NCBI GenBank assembly: GCA_963854735.1
Contig: OY978097.1
Span: 434,001 to 498,000 of the forward strand
Source of the DNA: Marvania coccoides
Taxonomy: Eukaryota; Chlorophyta; Trebouxiophyceae; Chlorellales; Chlorellaceae
DNA length: 64,000 nucleotides
Direction: 5' to 3'
This document shows positions 1 to 11,032 of this stretch, piece by piece (the stretch's first letter is position 1; the number at the start of each line of letters is the position of its first letter). Both the position numbers and the translations under genes were made by a program. Below the pieces are notes generated by a model. The model was not told where the DNA came from. It was given only the letters and a program-made list of their open reading frames with translations, and made no database searches.

Positions 1-316
1 CTTGTTGTTGTCAGGAGAGAGAGGAGGGCAGCTGAGTGGACTAAATTTTTTGAAAAAACTATTTTCTTTTCGGGTAGAGTGGTGACGCCCCCGCTCCCCA
101 TGGAGCCCCGAGGGGGGGTGGGGGGATACTTGCAATTGTTTAAGCTCCTTGTACTTAGTAGAATTGCGCAGCACATGACACCGGCGCATGGCCCCGACAT
201 TAATAACGACCATTTTAGATGCGGAGCTGACAATTCGATGAGTCGCCTGGCTGATTTTTAACGCTGGCAAACAGTATCCAGAGAGTCTGCAGTGGGCGAA
301 TTCGCGGCGAGGAATC

Positions 317-2215
317 ATGGAAAAAGCGGGAAAGCAGGGCTCGGTGTTGCACATCGCGATTTATTTTTTGGCGATTACAGCGCTCTTCTGTGTTGTAAGT
401 AGCCAGATCATCAATGATCTCTTGTTGGCGCTGCAGCTGCCAGCTGGATAATGCATAAAATTCCACTCTCTTGGCAGCGCACCCACCGTCTCCAAGGGAA
501 CCCTGTTGAGCTGACAGCCTTCCACCCTCCTCCCCCCCTTGCAGTACTCATTGATCCAAGAGCGCTTGATAACCATACCTTTTGGGGCCGAAGAAGAGCT
601 GTTCGAGTGAGAAATGCAACTTTGCAGCTCCTCCGCTGCTTTTTCCGAGCCTTAAAGAACACGTCAGGTACAGCGTTAATGAACCCGATTCTCTGCTGCG
701 CTGTGCAGGTACTCTGTTTTCATTGTATTGATAAACCGGTTTGTGACGTGCGCGGTAGCAGCAGCGGCTCTGAGGTATCTTAACCTGCCGCTGGCCCCGT
801 CAGCCCCGCCGCTGCTGTTCGCCATCCCCTCGGTAGCCAACGTCGTGGGATCCAGCGCCCAGTACGAGGCGCTGAAGTACGTCAGCTTCCCGCTGCAGGC
901 CCTGGCGAAATGCGCAAAGTCGGTGAGTAAATTGTAATTGGGGTTTGGGGGGAAATGGCGGGGAAACAAGAGATTGCCTACCCTCCTCACCGTCCTAGAC
1001 AGCATTTTCCCCTTTCAACAGCTACATACTCCATATTCTTCCCTATTCATCAGCATACATATTCATCACAAAGTGTATCACATTTCCCAACCTTTTCTCC
1101 CGCTTTATCATTCACAATTATACAATTAATGCCAATATTTTACTATCATTACGCTTCCCTCCCTCCAGGTCCCTGTCATGGCGTGGAGCTGGGTCACCCG
1201 CACCCGCGTCTACAACCGCAGCGACTACCTTTCAGCGGCTACCGTAGTTTTGGGTTGCATGCTGTTCGTGCTCACTGGCGACATCACAGCGCCCAACCCC
1301 CAAACCTCCGCCGCCGCGACAGCTGTCTCTAATGCCGCAGCCTCCCTGGTCGCCCCGGCGCTCTCCTTTACAGCCACTGGCCTGGCGTTGCTTTCGATCT
1401 TTATGATCTTCGATGGGCTGACCTGCACCAGCCAGGATAAGCTGTTTTCTTCCTACGACATGCACTCGTGCAACCAGCTGTTGTACACCGCCGCGTGGTC
1501 GGCCTCTCTTTCTGCCGGCTTCCTATTAATTTCGGGCCAAATGTGGGGGGCGTTGGCATTTGTTGCGAGGCACCCTGGCTCTCTGGGGCTCATGCTGGCG
1601 CAGTCGGTGGTGTCCACCGCGGTGCAGCTTTTTATCGTGTTTACGATCAAGCAGTACGGCGCGCTGAACTTCGCGCTGATGATGACGCTGCGGCAATTTT
1701 TGTCCATCGTGCTGTCGTGCCTGGTGTTCCAGCACCAGCTCTCGGCGGTGCAGTGGGGCGGCACGCTCCTGGTGTTTGGCGGACTGATCGCGCGGTCGGT
1801 GGACAAGTCCACGGCGGTGCTGCGAAGAGGAGCGGGAGAGAAGCTGATGCAGACCAGCCAGCACAAGCCTTCTTCCTTGACGCTGTCATTCCGCAGCCCC
1901 AAGTCGCCGTCCGCGAGCAATTTGGACGGTGACTGGCAATCGTCTCCCTTTGTAGGGCTGGGCAACGAAGAAGCAGCGAGCAAGTCTCCGGTGAAGGCAA
2001 AGCATGTGGGCGGTCTGGGCTCGTCGCCGCACCCCCACACCTCGCTGAGCTCAGCGTTGCTGGGGGTGGCGCCCGGAGGGTCGCCCACGGTAGCAAATCG
2101 CCCGCTGAACGCGGTGCTGCAGCCATTGAGCAACGTTTTTTATACGCCGCTGCGAGGGCCTCCACTGTCGCCATCGCTGCCAGGCAGCTGCGACCTCAAG
2201 CACAAGCCTGGCTGA
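317..2215 (+). CDS. SLC35B/UAA-family nucleotide-sugar or PAPS transporter
   Basis: Exons 317-394, 545-606, 709-922 and 1169-2215 join in phase to 466 aa. The protein is a multi-span Golgi/ER-type antiporter that would carry a UDP-sugar or PAPS. Exon 1 encodes a hydrophobic first helix. Exon 2 begins YSLIQERLIT, the usual second-segment motif of UAA transporters. Exon 4 holds the C-terminal helices with MMTLRQFLSIVLSCLVF near residues 288-304, which resembles the plant UTR2/5 subgroup. After about residue 335 comes a Ser/Pro-rich cytosolic tail of about 130 residues that is absent from typical 330-350 aa relatives. The ATG at 317 is the first in frame and gives a normal N terminus. AATAAA lies at 2250. 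The substrate cannot be told from sequence. Confidence 0.85.
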
Positions 2216-2666
2216 CCCAATCGGGGCAGCGTTTTTACTCTCCTTTTCTAATAAATGAATACGGCAGCTGTTCAGGTTTCATCAACATTTTTTATTTTTT
2301 TTTTCCCTGCGTTTTATTTTTTCTGATCTGTATTTCTTTCTTTTTGCAAACCTATACAACCTTCTTTTCTTCTCTAAACAACAGGACTGCTTTCTCCCCC
2401 TCCCCCCTCCTCTTTTTTAAGCCAAAGAGAAGCGCAGCCTCCATTTCGGCTCCCTTTCCCTCATTTTTGTCATGCTGCTGAAATTTATTGTATCGCTCCA
2501 TTTCTATCTTTATTACCTTCCCTTTTTACCCTGTTTTTACATGTAAAACCATGTTTATCTCTTAAATACACATATCTAGAGCAGCTTTTACAAAAAATCA
2601 AAGTAATATTGGATTTAGTCAGAAGGTCTCGTCACGAAATTGTTTTTTCAATGCCAGCAGGTGGAA
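2216..2666. other. Convergent 3' intergenic region
   Basis: T-rich DNA between two convergent genes. It holds AATAAA at 2250 for the upstream gene and long pyrimidine tracts. No coding signal was seen. Confidence 0.6.
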
Positions 2667-3911
2667 TTATGCCGGAGGGGGCGGCGGTGGCGGCGGCGCA
2701 GCAGCTGCATTTGCTGGCTTAGGGGGTGGCGGCGGCGGGGGCACAGCTGCTGATTTCACGCCAGGCGGGGGCGGGGGCGGCGGCGGCGGCGGAACTTCCG
2801 CTGCAGCTGCCGGCGCTCTGGGCGGCGGAGGGGGAGGCGGCGGCACGGCTCCGTAGCCGCCAGCCATGGGCGGCGGTGGGGGCGGCGGAATGCCTGGCAT
2901 TCCCATCCCTCCATGCTGCATATAGCCTCCGCCATAGCCACCGCCATACCCGCCATGCATGGGCATGCCTCCGTGACCCCACCCCCAACCACCCATAGCA
3001 TGCGCAGCAGCAGCGTACGGCGCGCCTGCTGCGAACCCTGAAGCTCCCATGCCAGCGCTCATGTCCAGGTCCAGCCCCGGCTGCGGCCGCTGCTGCGGCC
3101 CCGTCGCAAACATCGTGTGGGGCCGCATGGACGCCGGCTGCATGGCCTTCCGCTGCGCCGCGAGCAGCCGCTCCGCTGGGGTTCCGTGCCGCTCCCCCTT
3201 GGTGTCTTTCTTAAATGCGTAGCCTACTGAGATCGGGCGACCGCCTAGGTACTGCCCGTTCATTGCGTCAATCGCCGTGTCTGAAGCCTCAAAGTCGTCA
3301 AACGACACGAAACCAAACCCTTTTGACACCCCCGACTCCGGATCTCGCATAACTTTAGGATTTCCCACTACCACGCCAAAAGCGCTGAACGTGTTGTACA
3401 GAAGCGTTTCATCAACGTCTGGGTCAAGGTTGCCGATAAACAGGTTGGCGCCGACGTCCTGTGCCTGGGACTTGTCCTGCGCTGCTTTGTTCACCCGCAG
3501 CGGCTTGGCGTAGAGCTTCACCATGTTGAGAATTTTAATGGCGTAGTTGGCATCCTCTTCGGAACGAAATTCCACGAAGCCATAGCCCTGGTGCTGGTTG
3601 GTGACGCGGTCCTTGGGCAGGTAGACGCTCACTTCAAGATAGCAGGGTTTTGTTAGAAATTAGATAAGAAAATGAGTGAGAACAGAGAGCGCCGTTGCTG
3701 CCGGCGGCGGTGTGAAAAATAGGCAGTTTGGGGGCTTACCGACGGGGCCCGCTTGCACAAACAACTCCCACACAAGCTCTTCTGTGGCTTGCATGTCGAT
3801 GTTTCCCACGTAGACTGTCGCTTCTTGATTCCTGTCTGCTGAATGGATGCTTAGCAAGTTGGAGCCTGCACCAGCGGTGATGCGGCCGCCCGCAGCGCCC
3901 CCGATGGACAT
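2667..3911 (-). CDS. SF3B4: Splicing factor 3B subunit 4 (SAP49)
   Basis: Two minus-strand exons, 3911-3740 and 3631-2667, join at a split Val codon to give 378 aa. SF3B4 is the U2 snRNP subunit that contacts pre-mRNA upstream of the branch point. RRM1 spans about residues 30-105, with RNP2 VYVGNID and RNP1 [10 protein letters not shown]2 spans about 113-192, with LFIGNLD and GFGFVSF. The C-terminal part is Gly/Met-rich and then runs of 6-10 prolines, as in animal and plant orthologues (about 360-425 aa). The start at 3911 is the first ATG in frame; the upstream in-frame stretch has no ATG. The gene is intact and the family call is secure. Confidence 0.95.
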
Positions 3912-4457
3912 TTTGATAAAATTTGATTGTGGAAACAACAAGCCAGCACGTGTTTTTTCTTAATTTAATTTGATGAGAAAAATATAAATGTAAAAACAAG
4001 GGGTGTTGATGATGTGTCAATCAAATATATGTATGAATTTGCTGTGTAAATCTTTTTTTATTCAAAACAAAAATATTATTAACATTTTAAAAAATTGCAG
4101 ACCAAAACTTGGACACGCTGTGCTCTTGCGCTGTCAATCCCCAGCTCCCAGGGCAAATTTGCATTCATTTTAAACATCGTACTAGTTAAATTAAGTTCAC
4201 AAGCAGACCGCCTGGCGCCTTAGCCTTCTCAATCCAAAAAGTGGGGTGATAAGTGTTGGCACTTCAACTGAACAATTTTCCTTCCTCTGCAGCCTTCCTT
4301 TTCGCATTAAAACTTTCTCTTCTTCACGCACCATCCATTTCGATGTGGCGACGTTGCAAGGAGCCATCCTGCTATAACGCATGTCGGGCGGCCGGGGTGT
4401 CTTCAAAAGCTTGGTGCGGAAAAGTGGAGCTTCTGGCGAGCATCTACGGCTTCACGC
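3912..4457. other. Divergent intergenic region
   Basis: AT-rich spacer, presumably carrying the SF3B4 promoter and the leader of the small gene downstream. No recognisable element was found. Confidence 0.5.
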
Positions 4458-5092
4458 ATGCCTGTGCAGCGAGCTCCAGTCCACAGAGGGCATCAGCGGC
4501 TTCTGCAACATTTTTGGCCAATTTACGCTAGGTTTAGAGGAGGGTACCTTACTATACAATTCGCAGTGTCTATCGACCTGGATGCTCTGGACGATGTGGC
4601 TGCCATTCTTCGCTCTGCAGACCAAGCGGACTCGTTTCGGGGGGTGCACTGGTTTTGTGAGTACGGCTGCGCCCTGCTGAGCCTACCCAGCATGCAATAG
4701 CATGAGTGCGATATCTGCCAGCCGATGAAGTTTTTTTTTTGTTTCTGGTTGGTCTGGAACAGTGGAGCTTCAAAACGCACAGGTGGGTGATAGAGAAATG
4801 CATAAAACATATCATGGCATGCTCTTCGAAACAATGATTTGATTCAGTTATTTATTTTTGAACGCAAGCAGCGTGGCTCACAGCGATATCCAAAGAGGAG
4901 GAACGCTCAGCAGCCGCAAACGAGCAGGACCACTTGAAGGCGCCAGCTTTCACGCATGCCCTGCTGCTGGATGCATTTGTCGTGCTGAATAGCGACGCCG
5001 TGGGTGAAGCGGCGGAGGCGCTGGTGCGCATGCGGGGCAAGCAGCCGCTGTTCTCGCGCAGTCAGCTGGAGCTGGCGTGCGGAGAAGCTTAA
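4458..5092 (+). CDS. Unrecognised 147-aa protein
   Basis: I do not recognise this protein. Three exons, 4458-4656, 4763-4786 and 4872-5092, use GT-AG sites and join in phase; the middle one is a 24-base micro-exon. Residues 1-30 are basic and Arg/His-rich without acidic residues, compatible with a mitochondrial presequence. The rest is helical and Ala/Leu-rich, including LLLDAFVVLNSDAVGEAA, and may be a short helical-repeat fold. The first exon could instead start at ATG 4381 in another frame, but that would need a 23-base intron, so 4458 is preferred. Evidence is coding composition and splice phase only. Confidence 0.5.
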
Positions 5093-5916
5093 ACCGTGTA
5101 ATAGAGGGACCACACCAAACCAAGACCCCTTCATGCGCCAAGAATTTCACCACGACAACAAACACTTTTCACGCCTTATCTATTACGTCATTTGCACTAT
5201 TCTTCTCAATTGGCATCCTGCGCCTGTGAATAACGCTTGCATCCCCATCCAATTGTTATCATGCCTTCCTCGTGTGCGTCCCTAGGGCCTTCAAAGATGG
5301 CGCAGCATTATTGGAGGGAGGAAAGTTGTTGCAGCACAAGCTGCACTTCTCCGTTTCGTTAATATTAATTGCAGTAAATAACCCTTCCTAGGAGCATTTC
5401 AAATATGTTTTTGTCTTCCCTTGATTCCCATCGCATTATTTTCTATGCCCTCTTTCCCCTCAAGGTCAAAAGTCGATTTCCCTTTCCCCTTTCCTTTGCG
5501 ACTTCCCCTTGCACTCAAGACTAAGTTTCTTCCCCTTGCGATCATTGATCATTAATTTTATAAAACCGCCTGTAAATATGAATACTACTAGTAGTGAGCT
5601 GGTCCCTCTCTTTCGGGTTGGCGGCAGCTGCAACCCTCAATCTTGCTGTTGACTATCGGGGGAGGGGAGCGCGCGGTAGGGTGCAGAAGTGACATGGTGA
5701 GCTGAAATGCGCCGAGGTCTGCTCAAGGCAGCATTGTCTTTGTGCCCTGACTGACAGCTCAAAATTATTTCAAATGATCAACTTCAAGTTTGTCATTTCT
5801 CGGTGCCGCAACCATCAAAGAATTGCTAAAACTGTCTCTGGAATTCCCGCTAAATCCAGGATCCACCTCCGTCAATTTTTGCTCGCCCCTTTTTTTCAAT
5901 TGAAATTTTAAAATAG
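5093..5916. other. Intergenic region without recognised genes
   Basis: About 0.8 kb of mixed-composition DNA with pyrimidine-rich tracts. It precedes the quinolinate phosphoribosyltransferase gene and probably includes its promoter. No open frame with coding character was found. Confidence 0.5.
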
Positions 5917-7214
5917 ATGACAACTCTGCAGTGGCGGCAGGACTGGTGCGTTAGCAGAACGTACCATTAACACGTCTGTGTCATCTCATCTAATCCCCCG
6001 CCCCGCTGATACAATGCAGGCTGTCTGGCGACCACCCTTTTGCAACTCTGGCCCCGCCGAACCACCCCACCTTCGATCTCTACGCAGCCATCAATGCAGC
6101 GCTGGAGGAGGACGCCGGCGACCTGGGGGACATCACCACCCTCTCCACGTGCGTTCAAATTTCCTCCAAATCTTCTTCCGCTACATCTCATATATTTTTT
6201 CCTCCGCCCCTTTTATTTTTGTTGTTTTACAGGGTGCCCGAGTCCAGAACCGCCACAGCGACCTTCCTGGCAAAGGCCCACGGCGTGGTGGCAGGCTCTT
6301 ACGTGGCGCACATGGTGTTTCGCCGGGTGGACCCCTCTGTGAAAGTCAATTGGCTAGTTGAGGAAAGCGCCACAGTGCAGCCAGGGCAGCTGCTGGCCAC
6401 CGCCACCGGCTGCGCGCGGTCCATTCTCATCGCGGAGCGCGTGGCTCTCAATTTCATGCAGCGAATGAGCGGCATTGCGACGCTGACTGCTGCAATGTGC
6501 AAAGCGGTGCGGTGCACTCAATGCGTGGTTTTAGACACCAGAAAGACGGTGCCAGGGCTGCGGCTGCTGGACAAGTGGGCGGTGATCATTGGTGGGGGGT
6601 CAAATCATCGTATTGGGCTGTACGATATGATAATGATCAAAGACAATCACATCGCCGCTGCTGGGGGCATTAAAGCCGCTGTGGAGGCCGCAGAAGTAAG
6701 GACACGATGTAATTTCCAACTTGACTTTATTTTCTCTTTCTTTTTTATGAAAAATGTTTTTCTTCTCATAAAAATCCAAGCACTTCATTTTAGGTTGATT
6801 CTTGCTTAATTTTTGTGTCTAATTCTTTCATTTTTACTGTTTTGTTAAACTATTTTACAGGAATTCATGCGCTCCAAGGGCATCTCCCGGCCGCTGGAGG
6901 TGGAAACCAGGACGCTGGAGGAGCTGAAGGAGGTTTTAGCGATCCTCGATGCTCGTCCCGATAGCGGCATCACCCGCATCATGCTGGACAACATGACGCG
7001 CAAAGACGCGTCAGCGCCGTCGAACATCGACGTTTCGACGCTGCACCAGGCGATGGAGATGATTGGGGACCGCATTATTGAGACTGAGGCATCTGGCAAC
7101 GTCTTGTTGGAGACGGTGGGAGAAATTGCGAAGACGGGGGTGCAGTTCATTTCCTGCGGGGCATTGACGCACTCAGTGCAGGCCATGGACATCTCGCTCA
7201 ACATCGAGCTGTGA
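5917..7214 (+). CDS. QPT: Quinolinate phosphoribosyltransferase (decarboxylating)
   Basis: Exons 5917-5945, 6020-6148, 6233-6695 and 6861-7214 give 324 aa. The enzyme (EC 2.4.2.19) converts quinolinate and PRPP to nicotinate mononucleotide in de novo NAD synthesis, which in plants takes place in the plastid. Seen: the N-terminal EDxGDLGDITT motif, substrate-binding RxALNFMQRMSGIAT, DTRKTVPGLRLLDKWAV, GGGSNHRIGLYDMIMIKDNH, IMLDN and the C-terminal SCGALTHS. Exon 1 is only 29 bases; its split Trp codon joins exactly to exon 2, which supports the start. About 25 residues precede the conserved domain, short for a transit peptide. AATAAA lies at 7241. Confidence 0.95.
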
Positions 7215-7603
7215 TCATCAAGTAACAGAACATTGACAGTAATAAAACGGCAGAAATTCTTCTTCTGCTTTTTTTTGTTGCCAAGGACTGGTGTTTTTCT
7301 GTTTTTTTTCTCTGGGATTTTTCATTATTCACCTAGAGTGTTTTTAGTTTTGTAATGGAGCAGCGATGCTACCTTTCTTTTTTGTTGTTAGCATGGGCCA
7401 AGACCGGGCCCTCATAGGCCGAGACGAAGCCTCGCCTCGGCTTATTTTGTGAAATTAACAGTTTTCAGGCCTTTCAAACTCTCCACAGAGAACAAACCCT
7501 CTAGCCCTCATTTGCTGGCTGGATTTTCAAGAGAGGGGCATCTCTCTTGCTGTTTCCTGTTTTTTCTCTCTCTTTAACCTTCTAATTCCCAAGTTAAGAC
7601 ACG
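7215..7603. other. Intergenic region
   Basis: T-rich spacer between two plus-strand genes, with the poly(A) signal at 7241 and then a pyrimidine-rich leader up to the next ATG. Nothing else was recognised. Confidence 0.5.
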
Positions 7604-8581
7604 ATGCGTTTCCTTCTCACCCTGGTTCTGTCTGTTGTGACGGCAGCGCCCGTCATGCTGCTCCTGACGATGCTGCAGCAGCCGGTTGGTTTTCAACTCG
7701 CCACTCCTCAGCCAATCTACACCCGCCTGCTGCAAGAGCTGGTGGAGCCTCTGGAAGTTTACCCTCCAGCCACGGAAGGCGGAGAACTGCTGGTGCCAAG
7801 CCCTGAAGGCGGCACTATCCCAGCCTCCCGTGCCCTCTTTACCGCTGTGGCAGACGGCGATGTCGCTGCGCTGGGTAATATATTCGCCGCCGGCGCTTCT
7901 ACTGACGTTTATAACGCTGAGGGCTCCACCCCGCTGATTGAGGCCATCCGCTCCGAGAACGCAGGCGTCATTGGTGCCATTCTGGATAAAGGCGTTGACA
8001 CGAACTTGGCTGCGAGGAACGGGGGCCAAACAGCTCTCTCCTTGGCTCTCTCTCAAGGTAATCTGGATCTGGCCACCAGGCTGCTGGATGCAGGCGCGGA
8101 TATCAACCAGAAAAACGATCTCCGGGACACCGTTCTCATTGACGTGCTGCGCTCTCGCCCTGTCAACGTCCTCGCCGTTGAGCTGCTGCTGGCCAGGCAG
8201 CCGTCCCCCACAACGTCTTCTCCGGATCTCAACGCTGTGGACGCTTCGGGCGTCTCCCTGCGTGAAATCGTCGCTGACAGCGTAAGTCCTCTTATTATTA
8301 TTATTATTATACAACACAAACTCGGACTATTCCGCCAATCACTGTAAATTCTATCTCATACTGAAACCCATGCATGCTCATTGCAGGGAGATGAGGAGCT
8401 GATCGCCCTGTTCAAACAGGAAGAAGCCGCTGTCCCCGCTGCTGAAGGCATGGGTATGATGCCTGACATTCTCCCTATCATTGACACCATGCCTGCTGAA
8501 GACGCCCCCATGGAGCCCTTCCTGACGCTCGCCCCGCCTCCTGAGCCCACCTTTCCGCCGGTTGGCTCCATGATGCCTTAG
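7604..8581 (+). CDS. Signal-peptide-bearing ankyrin-repeat protein
   Basis: Exons 7604-8281 and 8387-8581 encode 290 aa. Residues 1-33 start with MRFLLTLVLSVVTAAP and form a long hydrophobic signal peptide or signal anchor. About residues 77-200 hold three or four ankyrin repeats (ALFTAVADGDVAALGNIFAAG, STPLIEAIRSENAGVIGAIL, QTALSLALSQGNLDLATRLL); ankyrin repeats bind proteins. The C-terminal 60 residues are Pro/Met-rich (FPPVGSMMP at the end). The intron carries a (TTA)n run. No enzyme domain was seen, and the compartment and partner are unknown. The gene is intact. Confidence 0.75.
8292..8310 (+). repeat. (TTA)n microsatellite in an intron
   Basis: About six TTA units lie just downstream of the donor in the intron of the ankyrin gene. 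Confidence 0.9.
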
Positions 8582-9011
8582 AATTCGCCCCATTCCACCA
8601 GTCCCACTTTATTTCTAATGCAAAATGATTACTCTAACCCCAACGTGTCCTGCGTTTGCTTATCTTAACCCCCATCCATCTACCACGCAGAATCACTTTT
8701 TTTTTTCCCTTTAAAAAACCACGCAGAGTCGGTCGTTAGTTACAGAAAAAAAGCATCAATATCGAATCAGGGTAGTCACAAACTGCGAGGCGATGAATGA
8801 ATGAAAGGGAAAGAGAGGAAATGAAGAAAAAAGAAATTAGGAGGGAGGGATAGATAGAACGGAGTTTCTACCCGAATTCCATAAGAGAGATAAATTCATC
8901 ACCACTGCAGCTGCAGGAGCTACTAAAAAGACTTTCTTGCCATCGAGCTCACCCCTATAGCTGCTGCTTTAACAGCTTCGAGGTTAAATCCAATTGGATT
9001 CAACCCCCGCC
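8582..9011. other. Convergent 3' intergenic region
   Basis: Spacer between the ankyrin gene and the 3' end of the EF-Tu gene, with a purine-rich stretch around 8800-8870. No gene was seen. Confidence 0.5.
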
Positions 9012-10225
9012 TCACAGCATTTTACTCACAACGCCGGCGCCAACGGTGCGCCCTCCCTCGCGAATGGCAAACCGCAGGCCAGGCTCCATGGCCACCGGCT
9101 GCAGCAGCTCAACAGTGGCGGTCACGTTGTCTCCCGGCAACACCATTTGTGTGCCTTCAGGCAGAGTCACGGTGCCGGTGATATCGGCGGTGCGGAAAAA
9201 AAACTGGGGCTTGTAGTTGGTGATGAAGGGGGTGTGGCGGCCGCCCTCCTCCTTGGTCAGCGCGTAGATCTCGCCCTCGAACTTGGTGTGAGGCTTGATT
9301 GACCCCGGTTTGCATACGACCTGACCTCGTTCCACGTCGTCCCGCTTCACACCGCGCAGCAGCAGACCCACGTTGTCTCCCGCCTGCCCCTCGTTCAGCA
9401 GCTTCTTGAACATCTCCACGCCGGTCACGGTGGTCTTCATGCTGGGGCGGATGCCCACCACCTCCACTTCCTCACCAACCTGAATGGGCAGAAAAAAATA
9501 CATGGATTTTCAAAACCCGTCAGCAAGATAGGATTGCATATTTTAGAGAAATCCACCACGTGACAAAATGAGTTAATAACACCCATAGACGCCGACATGG
9601 TATTTCAAAGCGAAACCAACCAACATGAACTACTTTTTGCAGCTGCGGTCCGGAAAAACTGTAATCAACCTTAATAAACAGTGAAAACCCCTATACCTTG
9701 ACAATGCCTTGCTCCACCCGGCCAGTCACCACAGTGCCGCGGCCCTGGATGGAGAACACGTCCTCCACAGGCATCGAAAAAGGCTTGTCCAGGGCGCGCA
9801 CGGGGTCGGGGATGTAGCTGTCGACAGCTTCCATCAGCTTCAGCACAGCGTCGCGGCCCAGGGTGGGGTTCTCACCCTTGAGTGCAGCCAGAGCGGAGCC
9901 GCGCACGATGGGGATGTCGTCTCCAGGGTACCTAGCGAAAAAAGAGCGAGGTTATTCAGTTAATAAGGTTAACTCAACGCTTCAAAAAACTGGGACCATT
10001 CTATAATTATTACTGGATGTGAAATCGATCAATGCTCACTTGTAGAAGGTGAGTAGCTCGCGCAACTCCATCTCCACCAGCTCCACTAGCTCCTCGTCCT
10101 CCACCATGTCGATTTTGTTGAGGAAGCACACAATGGAGGGCACGCCGACCTGGCGGGCCAAAAGAATGTGTTCTCGAGTCTGCGGCATGGGCCCGTCGGT
10201 GGCAGACACCACCAAGATGGCGCCA

Positions 10226-10257
<32 letters not shown>

Positions 10258-10769
10258 CACGTAATCGGCGTGTCCAGGGCAGTCAACGTGGGCGTAGTGC
10301 CGAGCGTCGGTTTGGTACTCCACATGGGCTGTGGCGATGGTGATTCCGCGCGCTTTCTCCTCGGGGGCCTTGTCGATCTCGTCAAAGGCCACCGCCTTGG
10401 ACTTTCCAGCCTCCGCCAATACCTTTGTGATGGCGGCGGTGAGGGTCGTTTTGCCGTGATCAACGTGGCCGATGGTGCCCACGTTCAGGTGCGGCTTGGA
10501 GCGGGTGTTGATGTCATAGTCGCTGTAGGCGCGGGCCAGTCGCAGCAGCAGCGACTGGGAGCGCAGCTGAGACCTGAGGAGAAGAGGAAGGGAAATAAAA
10601 GTGGAGGGGATGAGATGTGTGGTGTGAGGCCGGCGATGGGGTGAGGGAGCTGGGGCGCAGGGCGGATGGATGAATTTGACACGCACCCAACTGGGGCCTC
10701 AGTAAGGGTCTGTGCCTCCAGCGCAACAGCGCCTCGGCTTAGTAAAGTGGCTGCACAGCGGCGCATCAT
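9012..10769 (-). CDS. TUFM: Mitochondrial translation elongation factor Tu
   Basis: Minus-strand exons 10769-10687, 10573-10040, 9931-9697 and 9479-9012 give 439 aa. This GTPase delivers aminoacyl-tRNA to the mitochondrial ribosome. An Arg/Ser/Ala-rich presequence of about 50 residues precedes [19 protein letters not shown]. The G motifs are present: GHVDHGKT (G1), [20 protein letters not shown] (G3), NKID (G4) and the SAL element (G5). Domain 2 has [14 protein letters not shown]. Domain 3 ends in [15 protein letters not shown]. Introns and presequence exclude a bacterial contaminant. A plastid copy is less likely given the mitochondrial-type sequence, but targeting is inferred. Confidence 0.93.
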
Positions 10770-11032
10770 CGTGTCCGTCCTGGCGGCGCTCGCGTACAGG
10801 CACCCCGATCTCAAATTCTAGAAATCTATTGCACGACGAACTGCGCTCGATCGCCTGCTTTTGGGTACTCTAGACGTTTATTACTTTTTTTTTCTTTTGC
10901 TTTTCTCGACTAAATTTCTGCAAATTGAATGCTCTTAACCAATTAATAAAAATACGTAAATGTCTGTGAATGCTTTTGCATGCCAACCATGTGGAATTGC
11001 CCCTGCAAATTTGAGTTGAAATAAAATCAAAC

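Noticed and set aside
1453..2133. 226-codon open frame antisense to the transporter gene
   Set aside because: It mirrors GC-rich codons of the real gene and has no family motif.
4381..4680. 99-codon frame as the start of the small unknown gene
   Set aside because: It would need a 23-base intron to join the later exons; the frame from ATG 4458 joins without it.
7574..8317. 247-codon open frame antisense to the ankyrin gene
   Set aside because: It exactly shadows the sense exon, which has a signal peptide and ankyrin repeats; the antisense product has no recognisable features.
9012..10769. EF-Tu as bacterial contamination or a plastid DNA insert
   Set aside because: It has three spliceosomal introns in phase and a presequence, so it is a nuclear gene.
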